Assembly (NCBI GenBank): GCA_964582365.1
Contig: CAZOQV010000012.1
Location: 1 to 20,856, forward strand
Direction: 5' to 3'
DNA from: WARW01 sp964582365
Lineage (GTDB): Bacteria; Patescibacteriota; Microgenomatia; UBA12405
DNA: 20,856 bases
Part shown: positions 1 to 7,128 of the stretch, one piece after another
How positions within the stretch are numbered: the first letter of the stretch is position 1
How the letters are laid out: the number at the start of each line of letters is the position of its first letter
Notes under the pieces: model-generated
The model's database searches: none
What the model was told of the DNA's origin: nothing
What the model saw: the letters and a program-made list of their open reading frames with translations, nothing else
Translations under genes and position numbers: made by a program

Positions 1-807
1 TCACAATAAGTTTAGAGATTTGGCAAGATGGTTATCAAGAGAGGTATCAATGGCAATATTAATATTATTTTCTTTAAAAGAAATTCCATTAATTAGATCT
101 GTATTGATTTTTAATTTATGAACAATTTCATTACTAAATTGAAAAAAGCTTTTTTTGTCACCGGCGATATTAATAATTCCGTTAAAGTCGCTATTTACTA
201 ATTTCCAACATGATTTGGCTAAATTATCAACCAAAGTAAAAGATCTATAAACATCATTAAAACGATAGACCGTTTGTTTAGAATTAATTTCGTCTAATAA
301 AGATTTCGTTCTTTTATCCCAAATTTCATTATTTTGTCCATAAATATTCGCAGTTCGGATAATTATATAATTTTTACAATTATTTTTTATTACGTTTTCA
401 GCAGCTAGTTTTGCTTTACCATAATCGGTTATAGGATTAGGAATATCGTTTTCTTTATAATTTCCCTTTTTACCATCAAAAACAGCATCTGTAGAAATAT
501 ATAAAAGTTTTATAGAAAAATCATTAATAATTTTTACTAAACTTTCGGTAATTTCTTCGGCCTTAATTGAGTCATTATCGAAAGGATCTAATCTTGCACT
601 ATGAATTATTATTTTTGGATTTATTTTTTTAATGATTTCTTTAAATTTTTCCAAGTCAAAAATGTCTAATTCAATATGTTTGTCGTTGAAATTTTTATCT
701 TGAGTTTTAGATGAAAACCAAAGATCAATATTATTTGGTCTTGTTTCAATAATTTTTGATCCTAAAAAGCCGCTACCACCCAATAGAAAAACTTTATTTT
801 TGATCAT
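1..807 (-). CDS. RmlD-like dTDP-4-dehydrorhamnose reductase / SDR-family sugar-nucleotide reductase
   Basis: Extended short-chain dehydrogenase of 268 residues, about the length of RmlD. An N-terminal Rossmann fold is shown by GGSGFLGSKI (about residues 10-19, GxxGxxG). It is followed by the RmlD hallmark ISTDAVFDGKKGNY (about 104-117) and the catalytic YxxxK at Tyr129/Lys133 (DYGKAK), with Thr106 in the place of the catalytic Ser/Thr. RmlD reduces dTDP-4-keto-rhamnose with NAD(P)H in the cytosol, the last step of dTDP-rhamnose synthesis; other nucleotide-sugar reductases share these motifs, so the substrate is not certain. The stop codon is the first three bases of the window, so the gene is complete. 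It lies 12 nt after the radical SAM gene, but a terminator hairpin at the end of that gene separates them. A TAAAAT box 9 nt before the ATG suggests its own promoter. No other rml genes are visible. Confidence 0.8.
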   Translation of the reverse strand: MIKNKVFLLGGSGFLGSKIIETRPNNIDLWFSSKTQDKNFNDKHIELDIFDLEKFKEIIKKINPKIIIHSARLDPFDNDSIKAEEITESLVKIINDFSIKLLYISTDAVFDGKKGNYKENDIPNPITDYGKAKLAAENVIKNNCKNYIIIRTANIYGQNNEIWDKRTKSLLDEINSKQTVYRFNDVYRSFTLVDNLAKSCWKLVNSDFNGIINIAGDKKSFFQFSNEIVHKLKINTDLINGISFKENNINIAIDTSLDNHLAKSLNLL

Positions 808-819
808 AATTGTCTAATT

Positions 820-2076
820 TTAACAAAAAAAAGAGAGACTATTGTTTTTTACAATAATCTCTCTTAGAGAGTAATTTCGTTCTTTTTTAATACGCACATC
901 TGAATATTTTGAAGAATGGTATACATTTGATTCTTTGACATACTGTGCAATTTGATCCATTTTATTAACAAAATCTTTTTCGCTAATCAATTTTGTAAAA
1001 GAACCATTCATTGATTGATTTGCAGCCCAAAGCCAGTCTGTCGTTTCAGGATTTAAAAGTCCAAAATCAACTACTTCTTGAAACATTTCGGTACCAGGTA
1101 AAGGTGTAAATTTTGAAAGCGTTACAAACGGTGGGTCTATTTCTTTTATAAAATTCAGACTCGCATCCATTGATTCAATTGTTTCCATTGGTACGCCAAG
1201 CATAAAATAAGATGCCCAAAACATTCCACTCTCGTTTAAAACTTTGGCGGCTTTTCTGACCTGATCCAAGGAAATTCCTTTTTTAATATAATCAAGAATT
1301 TTTTGACTGCCAGATTCTACTCCGATACGAATTGTTTCACACCCGGCTTCTTTCATCAAAGAAACCAATTCTTTGTCAATTACATCAACCCTAGTGAGAC
1401 ATTCCCATTTAATATTAACTGAATCTTTTAAGAGTCTGTTACAAAACTCTATGGCTGAATTTTTATTCAATGTAAATGTCCCATTTCTAAAGGAGAAATA
1501 ATCTACATAATAAAGATTTTTTCTGACTAATATTTCTTCAATAATTCTGTCAATAGAATGTGTTCTTACATGATGACCCCAAATTGTAGATAATCCACAA
1601 AAGGTACAGTTAAAAGGACACCCTCTGGCTGACATCATAAGTCCTAAATCTATAGGTCTGTAGGATGAGAGATTTGAGAGACATTCAATTGCTGGCATCG
1701 GGATAGAGTCTATACTCTGAATGAGTTCACTTTTAATGATTTTAGGAAGATATGTTTTATTTTCAATTCCTTTGACCATCCTTAAAATACCCTGTTCACC
1801 TTCTCCACAAATGGCAAAATCAACATTTCCAGTAAAAACATCTTGAGGTCTAACTGTTACATGTTCTCCGCCTGTAAAAACGGTAATACTACTGTTAAAT
1901 TCTTTTGTCATCTTTGCGATTTTTAGAGCAGAAGCAAGTTTAACTGAAAGAACTGACACACCGACTATTTCTGGATTAAAATCACTTAATATTTGCCGGT
2001 ATTCTGACCATATTTCATTAGAGTCATCCAAAAGTGCTTCTTGATACAAAAAATGTTGAGGGGAAAGATCTTTCAT
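820..2076 (-). CDS. B12-binding-type radical SAM protein, N-terminus probably missing
   Basis: Radical SAM enzyme of 418 residues. The [4Fe-4S] ligands are Cys153, Cys157 and Cys160 (RGCPFNCTFCG). Upstream is the second half of a cobalamin-binding Rossmann domain: NPEIVGVSVLS (about 34-44), VFTGGEHVTVRP (about 66-77) and FAICGEGEQ (about 87-95). Downstream are the usual radical SAM barrel segments (IRIGVESGSQ, SYFMLGVPMET). The family includes cyclases, methyltransferases and methylthiotransferase-like enzymes; the substrate cannot be read from sequence. The first strand of the B12 domain (typically LL-NPP) is absent. The frame stays open for 19 codons upstream of this ATG without any start codon and then meets TAA, so the protein may be a truncated remnant. 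No Shine-Dalgarno is seen. The last 16 or so codons coincide with a transcription terminator. Codon use looks less AT-biased than in the housekeeping genes to the right, which would fit transfer. Confidence 0.75.
   Translation of the reverse strand: MKDLSPQHFLYQEALLDDSNEIWSEYRQILSDFNPEIVGVSVLSVKLASALKIAKMTKEFNSSITVFTGGEHVTVRPQDVFTGNVDFAICGEGEQGILRMVKGIENKTYLPKIIKSELIQSIDSIPMPAIECLSNLSSYRPIDLGLMMSARGCPFNCTFCGLSTIWGHHVRTHSIDRIIEEILVRKNLYYVDYFSFRNGTFTLNKNSAIEFCNRLLKDSVNIKWECLTRVDVIDKELVSLMKEAGCETIRIGVESGSQKILDYIKKGISLDQVRKAAKVLNESGMFWASYFMLGVPMETIESMDASLNFIKEIDPPFVTLSKFTPLPGTEMFQEVVDFGLLNPETTDWLWAANQSMNGSFTKLISEKDFVNKMDQIAQYVKESNVYHSSKYSDVRIKKERNYSLREIIVKNNSLSFFC
825..865 (-). terminator. Rho-independent terminator inside the end of the radical SAM gene
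   Basis: Read on the minus strand, AAGAGAGA-T-TATTGT pairs with ACAATA-G-TCTCTCTT around a 5-nt loop (one mismatch in a 15-bp stem) and runs into eight U residues. The hairpin and U tract lie inside the final codons of the radical SAM gene, ending three bases before its stop codon. Confidence 0.85.
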
Positions 2077-2161
2077 TGAAGAACTGATACATTTTGGATC
2101 GTGTTCGCTGAGTGGAACAGATTCAGAACCTGTTTAACAATTTAACAATCAGTTTTTTAGC

Positions 2162-2641
2162 TTAATTTTTACATTTAATTAACCCTGATTTCTCTAGATT
2201 TGCATAATCTTCTTTTGTATTTCTCCATTTATCGCTATGATTTAGAGGATTAACACCTTCATAGTATGTTTCTTGTTGCTCTTTGTAGGGTAAATAGTGT
2301 CCAACATCATCAATATTAATAAAACCTATTGTTCTAGAATCATCACTGTTTTCTCGGTTATCTCCAAGAACAAAAAGACTATTATCTGGAACTGTAATTT
2401 TTTGGCATTCCTCTAAAAATAAACCATCTAAATTATTTTCCTTAGACCATTCGTATTTTTTCTTAAGAGGAAAAGTGGAATTTGGTTTTTCAACATACGG
2501 TTCTTCAAGATATACACCATTTACAAATACTCCCCCTCCCTTAATTTCAACTGTATCACCTGAAATTGCAACTACTCTTTTGAGAAATGAGTAAGGTTTG
2601 ACACCTGTGATTTCTTTACGACGACCCCGAGGGGAAATTAT
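2162..2641 (-). pseudogene. lepB: 3' fragment of signal peptidase I (lepB)
   Basis: About 160 residues match the C-terminal two thirds of type I signal peptidase, the membrane protease that removes Sec signal peptides. Visible are SFLKRVVAISGDTVEI, which carries the general-base lysine (box D), and GDNRENSDDSR (box E), then the usual C-terminal stretch. The N-terminal membrane helix and the catalytic serine box (S-MxPT) are missing. Homology stops near IISPRGRRK, at about 2635-2641. The reading frame stays open upstream to an ATG at 2788, but that part is only the antisense of a DUF1566-domain gene and looks like nothing in LepB. With no nucleophile and no membrane anchor it cannot be an active peptidase. 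Either the gene was broken by rearrangement or the join is an assembly artefact. Confidence 0.8.
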
Positions 2642-2962
2642 GGAGGCATTGGAGGTACAAATGTAGACGCGGATTGTGGGGCGGCTATAAATTATTGCGC
2701 TACGCTTAATTTTGGAGATAAGACTGATTGGTATCTGCCTTCCCAAAAAGAAGCAATGCAAGCCTTTATAAACGGAATACATAATCAAGCGGGAGTAAAC
2801 CTGACAGCCGCTGCGACATTTACTACTGGTAATAATTTTTGGTCGTCTTCAGAGAGATCTAACAGTGATTCTAATGCTTGGTATTACAATTTGGGTGTCG
2901 GTACCGTGAACATCACAGGTAAGACTAGTAACAACAGTGTCCGTTGTGTTAGGAGGGATTAA
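2639..2962 (+). pseudogene. 3' fragment of a DUF1566 / Lcl C-terminal-domain (C-type-lectin-like) surface protein
   Basis: About 107 residues in one open frame match the C-terminal part of DUF1566/Lcl or Fibrobacter-type paralogous domains: CGAAINYCATLNFGDKTDWYLPSQKEA, then NNFWSSSE, NAWYYN and a final VRCVRRD. Such domains usually end secreted or pilin-like proteins. No start codon or signal sequence precedes the fragment; its 5' side runs into antisense lepB sequence, so the gene is truncated. An ATG at 2756 (68 residues) could only make a partial domain. The last 40 or so codons end mostly in C or T (AAC, TAC, GTC, ACC, ATC, AGT, GGT), unlike the AT-ending codons of neighbours. This is the pattern of a retroelement-diversified variable region (see findings). 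No reverse transcriptase lies in the window. Confidence 0.7.
2833..2957 (+). other. Possible DGR variable region (VR) at the end of the DUF1566 fragment
   Basis: The segment from NNFWSSSE to VRCVRR has the layout of a diversity-generating-retroelement variable region: a conserved WSSSE start, a Trp-centred middle and a conserved VRCVR end close to the stop codon. The codons between (AGA, TCT, AAC, AGT, GAT, TAC, GTC, ACC, ATC, GGT, ACT) are mostly those reachable by changing A in AAC/AAT-type template codons. DUF1566 and related C-type-lectin folds are known DGR targets, and DGRs are frequent in CPR genomes. The template repeat and reverse transcriptase are not in this window, so this remains an inference. 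Confidence 0.35.
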
Positions 2963-3046
2963 AGGAAATATTGTTAAAAAAATAATTTCATCTTTATTAG
3001 TGATGATAGGTGTTTTTCTTACTATTATTAATTAAAGTAACTTGTT

Positions 3047-4279
3047 CTATTTTCTATCGATAAATCTTTCAATTACAGTTTTCCAAAAGAGAGTGGCGCC
3101 GTCGTCATCGATTTCTAATTTATTTTTAACTGGTTTAAATTTTTTAAAAGCCTTTAACAGAAAACCATTTTGATAAAGTTCATAAATAAATTTTGATGAA
3201 TTACTTGAATCTTTAGGCAAAATAATTCCTCTTGGATTTGAGGATAAAAGACCATTCTTCTTTAAAAATTTTAGGTTGTCGTATTCTTGACGACCAACCG
3301 GATTGGCAAAAAATAAAAATGAGCCGCCAACTGAATCATTATCTAATAAGGCTTTAAAGGCTTGTTCACTGGGTTTAGTAATTTCAGCTGAAATAACATT
3401 TTTTAAATAGATATTGTTGTACATATGAACAACATCTTGATATTTTTCAGAAACAAAAAGATTAACGTAACTTTTATTTTGAATATTATTAATAAATTTT
3501 TGAGTAAAAGGAGCTTTTCGACAAACTACAAAGAAAACAAATCGATTGGAAAGTAAGTGAATTTTTTCCATGGTTTGAATAAAAAAATCCATACCCACAG
3601 CAGCACCAGAAATAGGAATAACAATATTAATTGGAACAAAAGATTCGGAGTTGTATTGTTCTTGCCGAAATAAAACTTTTTGATCAGAAAGTTGACGAGA
3701 AAATAAGGGGATAACTGGATAAGGAAGAACTTTGAAAGGAACTTGCGGTAAATTTTCCCTGTTTCCATATTTTTCTAGAATATTAGCAGTTTTTTCACTG
3801 GGAGCAATAATAAGATCGGCAGTATCAACGTACCAAATAGACTGAGGCGAGTCATCGGTGATTTGAACAACTAATTTTATTTCAGTGTTTAAAGATTTGG
3901 CTAATTCTTGTTTAATATGACCAAGTTGGTGGGCTAAACTAAAATGAGTTGAAACAATAATAATAGTATCTGGAGTATTTTTTTGGGATTTAACCAGAGA
4001 AGTGAATTCTAAAAATAAATCACCGGTGTGACTTTTTAAATATTTTCGGTAATATTGAGTAAATATCTTTTCTGGAGTACCGTTTTGGAACCATTCCATG
4101 ACTCGACGAGCAAAAATATTTAAACTGCCAAAACGATGGAGAACTTCGATAGAATTGTTTGATGGAGAAAAAACAACCGAGTCGAAATCTGAAGGCAAAG
4201 CTTCCATTAAAGCATCGGAAACTCGAACATGGCCTAAACCAGCTGGGGCATAAGTAAAAACTACAAGAGGTTTTGACAT
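3047..4279 (-). CDS. MGDG-synthase / GT28-like UDP-sugar glycosyltransferase
   Basis: Glycosyltransferase-B fold protein of 410 residues. The N-terminus has the MGDG-synthase/MurG-type acceptor loop TYAPAGLGHVRVSDAL (about residues 9-24), followed by IIVSTHFSLAHQLGHIK and the DDSPQSIWYVDTADLIIAPSEKT stretch typical of this family. IPISGAAVGMDFF (about 221-233) opens the C-terminal nucleotide-sugar domain. Enzymes of this group move a sugar from a UDP donor to diacylglycerol or another lipid at the inner face of the membrane; the acceptor here is unknown. The ATG at 4279 has a TATTAT box 6 nt before it and no Shine-Dalgarno. The gene is divergent from the SurA-like gene. Its 3' end faces the 3' end of the DUF1566 fragment, 84 nt away. 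No clear terminator is seen behind it. Confidence 0.7.
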   Translation of the reverse strand: MSKPLVVFTYAPAGLGHVRVSDALMEALPSDFDSVVFSPSNNSIEVLHRFGSLNIFARRVMEWFQNGTPEKIFTQYYRKYLKSHTGDLFLEFTSLVKSQKNTPDTIIIVSTHFSLAHQLGHIKQELAKSLNTEIKLVVQITDDSPQSIWYVDTADLIIAPSEKTANILEKYGNRENLPQVPFKVLPYPVIPLFSRQLSDQKVLFRQEQYNSESFVPINIVIPISGAAVGMDFFIQTMEKIHLLSNRFVFFVVCRKAPFTQKFINNIQNKSYVNLFVSEKYQDVVHMYNNIYLKNVISAEITKPSEQAFKALLDNDSVGGSFLFFANPVGRQEYDNLKFLKKNGLLSSNPRGIILPKDSSNSSKFIYELYQNGFLLKAFKKFKPVKNKLEIDDDGATLFWKTVIERFIDRK

Positions 4280-4297
4280 ATAAATATAATAATATAT

Positions 4298-4327
4298 TTG
4301 TCAAAAAAAAAGAAAAGATGTTATTAT
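4298..4327 (+). promoter_or_regulatory. Promoter of the SurA-like gene, leaderless type
   Basis: TTGTCA at 4298-4303 and TATTAT at 4322-4327 are 18 nt apart. The ATG at 4334 begins 6 nt after the -10 box, so the mRNA would start at or next to the start codon. Confidence 0.55.
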
Positions 4328-4333
4328 AAAATT

Positions 4334-4990
4334 ATGAAAAATGAAACAAAAAAACCAAAAAAGAAAATTATTAACAAAGAAGTTACTACTACTTGTGAAG
4401 AAAGTTGTTGTTGTCAAAAACCATCAAAAATATTGAAATTACATTTTATTGGATTTTTAGCTTTGTTAACTTTGATTAGTGTTTGTTTTTATAAATTTGG
4501 AATAGTGGCAACTGTAAATGGAGCACCAATTTACAGATGGTCTTATGTTCAAAAATTACAAAAATCGGACACTGCTGTTATTAATCAAATGATTCAAGAA
4601 TCTTTGATAGAAGGTGAAGCTAAAAATAAAGGACTTGTTATTAATCAAGATGAGATTGATAAATCAATAAGCACAATTGAAGATCAAATCAAACAACAAG
4701 GAACTACTTTAGATGAAGCTTTAAAAGCAGAAGGAATGACCAAAGAACAGCTTCAAGCCCAAATACGTACTCAATTAATTGCCGAAAAATTAGCATCACC
4801 TAGCGCGGAACCAACACAAGAAGAAGTTGATAAATTTTTAAAAGACAATAAGGATTATTTACCAACAGATAAAACTGCAGCTGAATTACAAGAAATAGCT
4901 AAGACTCAAATTAAATCTCAAGCACAAAGTGCAGCTATCGATGATTGGTTTAGTGGTCTAAAAGCAGCAGCAAAAATTATTTATAGATAA
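4334..4990 (+). CDS. Membrane-anchored SurA-N-like (PrsA/PpiD-type) chaperone, no isomerase domain
   Basis: Protein of 218 residues from the ATG at 4334. A TTG start 36 nt upstream would add a poorly supported MSKKKKRCYYKI stretch overlapping the promoter. Order: a basic cytosolic tail with a cysteine cluster (Cys21, 25, 26, 27), one transmembrane helix (about 34-53), then VATVNGAPIYRWSYVQKL, the usual start of SurA-N domains, and a helical region rich in Q, K and E ending in an amphipathic segment. SurA-N domains bind unfolded secreted proteins. The parvulin catalytic domain of PrsA/SurA is absent, so this would act as a holdase outside the membrane. The gene ends at a strong bidirectional terminator. 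A separate FKBP isomerase is encoded convergently just beyond it. Confidence 0.65.
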   Translation: MKNETKKPKKKIINKEVTTTCEESCCCQKPSKILKLHFIGFLALLTLISVCFYKFGIVATVNGAPIYRWSYVQKLQKSDTAVINQMIQESLIEGEAKNKGLVINQDEIDKSISTIEDQIKQQGTTLDEALKAEGMTKEQLQAQIRTQLIAEKLASPSAEPTQEEVDKFLKDNKDYLPTDKTAAELQEIAKTQIKSQAQSAAIDDWFSGLKAAAKIIYR

Positions 4991-5010
4991 TTTTAAATTA
5001 ATTTGACATT

Positions 5011-5039
5011 AAAAATGCTGGCAATTGCCAGCATTTTTT
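5011..5039. terminator. Bidirectional rho-independent terminator
   Basis: AAAATGCTGGC and GCCAGCATTTT form a perfect 11-bp stem around AATT, with a run of T on the plus side and of A on the other. It lies between the convergent ends of the SurA-like gene (stop at 4990) and the FKBP gene (stop at 5052), so it serves both strands. Confidence 0.9.
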
Positions 5040-5051
5040 GTTTAAATATCT

Positions 5052-5381
5052 TTATCTAATTGATAATAGTTCAACTTCAAAAATAAGGGTAGATTTAGGG
5101 GGAATAACACCAGGAATTCCCATTTCACCATAGGCCATTGAATAGGGAATAGTTAGTTTTCTTTTTCCACCGACTTGCATTCCAACAACACCTTTGTCCC
5201 AACCTTCAATAACAAAACCTTCACCAATGGCAGTTTCAAAGGGTTCGTTTCGATCATAAGAACTATCAAACTTGGTACCATCTTCTAAAGTGCCAAGATA
5301 GTTTATGGAAACAACATCTCCGGATTTAACAGCATAACCAGTACCAACTTTAATATCTTCAATTTTTAATTCAGTTGTCAT
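5052..5381 (-). CDS. FKBP-type peptidyl-prolyl cis-trans isomerase
   Basis: Single FKBP domain of 109 residues with nothing else attached. Family signatures are all present: GDVVSINYLGTLEDGTKFDSSYDR (about 21-44), PFETAIGEGFVIEGWDKGVVGMQVGGKRKLTIP (about 47-79) and AYGEMGIPGVIPPKSTLIFEVELL (about 83-106). The active-site Tyr, Asp, Phe, Val-Ile and Trp residues are conserved. It catalyses proline isomerisation in folding proteins; with no signal peptide it is cytosolic. It is the last gene of a minus-strand run from the phosphomannomutase gene. A TAAAAT box 5 nt before the ATG could also give it its own leaderless transcript. Confidence 0.92.
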   Translation of the reverse strand: MTTELKIEDIKVGTGYAVKSGDVVSINYLGTLEDGTKFDSSYDRNEPFETAIGEGFVIEGWDKGVVGMQVGGKRKLTIPYSMAYGEMGIPGVIPPKSTLIFEVELLSIR

Positions 5382-5410
5382 AATTTATTTTAAATAATTA
5401 ATAATTCATA

Positions 5411-5905
5411 TTAAATTAGATCGCTCACGGCTTCAAAAGAAAAATATAAGCCGGGTGATACTTTAAATTTATTTTTATCTTTAATAAAAGCTATATTAAA
5501 AATATAATCACCTTTTTTGGGGGGTAAAAGAGGTTTAATGTTTTTATTTTTAAATTCCGATTTAAAAATATCCAAAGATTCTTTTTCTCCACTACCAACA
5601 ATCAAATATGAAGCATTTTGAATAATTTCTTTTTGTTTTGGTGTGGTTTCATAACTTAAACCATGAAACATGTAAATGTCGCCATTTTTAGTTTGAATAA
5701 TGCCAGAAACACAAGGGCCGGCACCAAGACTATAAGTAATAGTCTTTTCATTGTTTTCTAACAACAGACATTCACCCATTTCTACTTTTTCTGAATCGCC
5801 AATTGAACAAACATCCTCAAACTCTTCATAATTTTTAGCTTGACAAATTTTTAGTTGAGAATTTGTTTTCAGATTTGATGGTCTTGATTCCGCACTTTTT
5901 TCCAT
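5411..5905 (-). CDS. CheD-like (CNF1-fold) putative deamidase or hypothetical protein
   Basis: Protein of 164 residues, not clearly recognised at first sight. The core, VEMGECLLLENNEKTITYSLGAGPCVSGIIQTKNGDIYMFHGL, follows the layout of CheD: a V-MGE strand, TYxLGxxxC, and a His 16 residues after the Cys, with a Ser six residues before the Cys. In Thermotoga CheD the Thr21-Cys27-His44 triad deamidates glutamines of chemoreceptors. Nothing else in this window points to chemotaxis, so the substrate is unknown. The first 20 residues are polar and probably disordered; no signal peptide or membrane helix is seen. The gene begins 3 nt after the aminopeptidase stop, so the two are translated from one mRNA. 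The CheD relation is my reading of motif spacing and could be chance. Confidence 0.5.
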   Translation of the reverse strand: MEKSAESRPSNLKTNSQLKICQAKNYEEFEDVCSIGDSEKVEMGECLLLENNEKTITYSLGAGPCVSGIIQTKNGDIYMFHGLSYETTPKQKEIIQNASYLIVGSGEKESLDIFKSEFKNKNIKPLLPPKKGDYIFNIAFIKDKNKFKVSPGLYFSFEAVSDLI

Positions 5906-5908
5906 AGT

Positions 5909-7108
5909 TTAGATTTTAAATTGACCGGATTTATAGAGAATAACTTCTTTACCATTTTTTAAAGTGGCAGTGACAGTGCGATCGGTAGTGGCAATGATAT
6001 CAGTATGAACAGCTGAATCATTAAAACCTAAATCTTCCCAATCTTTTGTTTTTAATTTATTATTTTTTTTGGAATAAGTGTCTTTATAAGCCGAGCCAAG
6101 AGCAATGTGAGTGTTACCAAATTGACCACCAAAATTTTCATCATACAAGGTTTCGGCCATAAATTTAGTTATTTTGGAAAAACGCTTATCAGTCAAAGAA
6201 AACTCCCCTATTTTGTCAGAATTTTCAACTTTAATTAATTGTTTTAAAAATTCTTCACCATAACCAGCTTGAGCATCGACAACTATTCCATCTTTAAAAG
6301 TTAATTTGATATTTTTAATTAAATTGCCTTGACGATAAAGTGGCTGATCAAAATAAATATAACCATTGGTTTGACGCCAATCTGGTGAAGTAAAAATTTC
6401 AAAACTAGGGATATTGCGACCACCACCACCCAACCATTGACGATTGGAGCCAATATTAATGTTTAAATCGGTATCTTTGGCTTTAATATTAATTTTTACT
6501 ATGTCTAACTTATTTAATTTTTTTCTTAATTTTTCTGATTTATTTTGAACTCGACGCCATTTTTCAACTGGATCTTTATAACTTAAAAAACAAGCTTTGA
6601 TAATTTGGTGCCAGACTTCTCGTAAAGTTAAATTAGCTTCTTTGGCCATGGCTGGGGTGGCATATAGACCAATCGTCCAGGTTAGTTTACCTTTATTTTC
6701 CTTGGCATCACGCCAGTCTTTGTATGGTTTAAAAACTAAATTTCGATCCATTATTTTTTTAGGATCGATGCCTTCTAACTCATGATAATTAGTTTCAGCT
6801 AAAATCATTAAAAAATGATCGGCTTGCTTAACTCGACCTTTTAAAAAGGTAGCAGGAAAAAATTTAAGTTGATCATCATCGGCTAACTCAAAAAATTCAC
6901 GAGACATTTCGTCAGGTAAATATTGAATAATGGCGTGAGCACCAGCTTTTAGAACAGCTTTTTGCAGCGAAATCAAAATAGGTTTGGCTGATTCGGGAAC
7001 TTGAAGAAAAACCACTTCGCCTTTTTTAACTCCACGACCACTATTTAAAGCAAAATTTACTAAAACATCGGCATAATTATCTAATATTTTAGGAGAAGGC
7101 TGATACAT
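5909..7108 (-). CDS. M29-family metallo-aminopeptidase (AmpS/PepS-type)
   Basis: Protein of 399 residues, the usual length of the thermophilic-aminopeptidase family M29, which removes N-terminal amino acids from peptides using two metal ions. Expected ligands are in place: Glu237 in IPSFEIFTSP, Glu302 (IGEFSL), His334 and Tyr341 seven apart (NTHIALGSAY), and His368/Asp370 (AVHTD). The N-terminal half carries the family start, ILDNYADVLVNFALN. The enzyme is cytosolic and would recycle peptides. It is the second gene of the run starting at the phosphomannomutase gene, 20 nt after it across a 7-bp-period AT spacer, and is followed after 3 nt by the CheD-like gene. Confidence 0.88.
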   Translation of the reverse strand: MYQPSPKILDNYADVLVNFALNSGRGVKKGEVVFLQVPESAKPILISLQKAVLKAGAHAIIQYLPDEMSREFFELADDDQLKFFPATFLKGRVKQADHFLMILAETNYHELEGIDPKKIMDRNLVFKPYKDWRDAKENKGKLTWTIGLYATPAMAKEANLTLREVWHQIIKACFLSYKDPVEKWRRVQNKSEKLRKKLNKLDIVKINIKAKDTDLNINIGSNRQWLGGGGRNIPSFEIFTSPDWRQTNGYIYFDQPLYRQGNLIKNIKLTFKDGIVVDAQAGYGEEFLKQLIKVENSDKIGEFSLTDKRFSKITKFMAETLYDENFGGQFGNTHIALGSAYKDTYSKKNNKLKTKDWEDLGFNDSAVHTDIIATTDRTVTATLKNGKEVILYKSGQFKI

Positions 7109-7128
7109 TATTAATTAATAATTAAAAA
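7109..7128. repeat. 7-bp-period AT spacer
   Basis: The gap between the phosphomannomutase and aminopeptidase genes consists of AATT-based units repeating every 7 bp, and the pattern runs on into both gene ends. Similar spacers lie at 8494-8524, 14533-14577, 15560-15600 and 18453-18480. Confidence 0.6.

Noticed and set aside
2642..2788. Extending lepB to an ATG at 2788 as a complete 208-residue protein
   Set aside because: The added 50 or so residues are the antisense of a clear DUF1566 domain, contain no S-MxPT box, and no proper LepB membrane helix.
2756..2962. ATG at 2756 as the start of a real 68-residue gene
   Set aside because: The DUF1566 homology begins over 110 nt upstream in the same frame; there is no ribosome-binding site or promoter spacing to support this start.
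2963..3034. Hydrophobic frame KKIISSLLVMIGVFLTIIN after the DUF1566 stop, with AGGAGG upstream
   Set aside because: It has no ATG, GTG or TTG before the hydrophobic part and ends after about 20 residues. It may be a signal-peptide remnant, but cannot be supported as a gene.
4273..4290. TTGACA ... TATAAT as a promoter for the SurA-like gene
   Set aside because: The two boxes are only 6 nt apart; the TTGTCA-18-TATTAT pair is the better choice.
4298..4333. TTG start for the SurA-like gene
   Set aside because: It overlaps the -35 box and adds residues not expected before the cytosolic tail; the ATG at 4334 fits the promoter.
6413..6433. Runs of CCACCA in the aminopeptidase and obg genes as repeats
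   Set aside because: They are ordinary glycine codons of conserved Gly-rich motifs read on the other strand.
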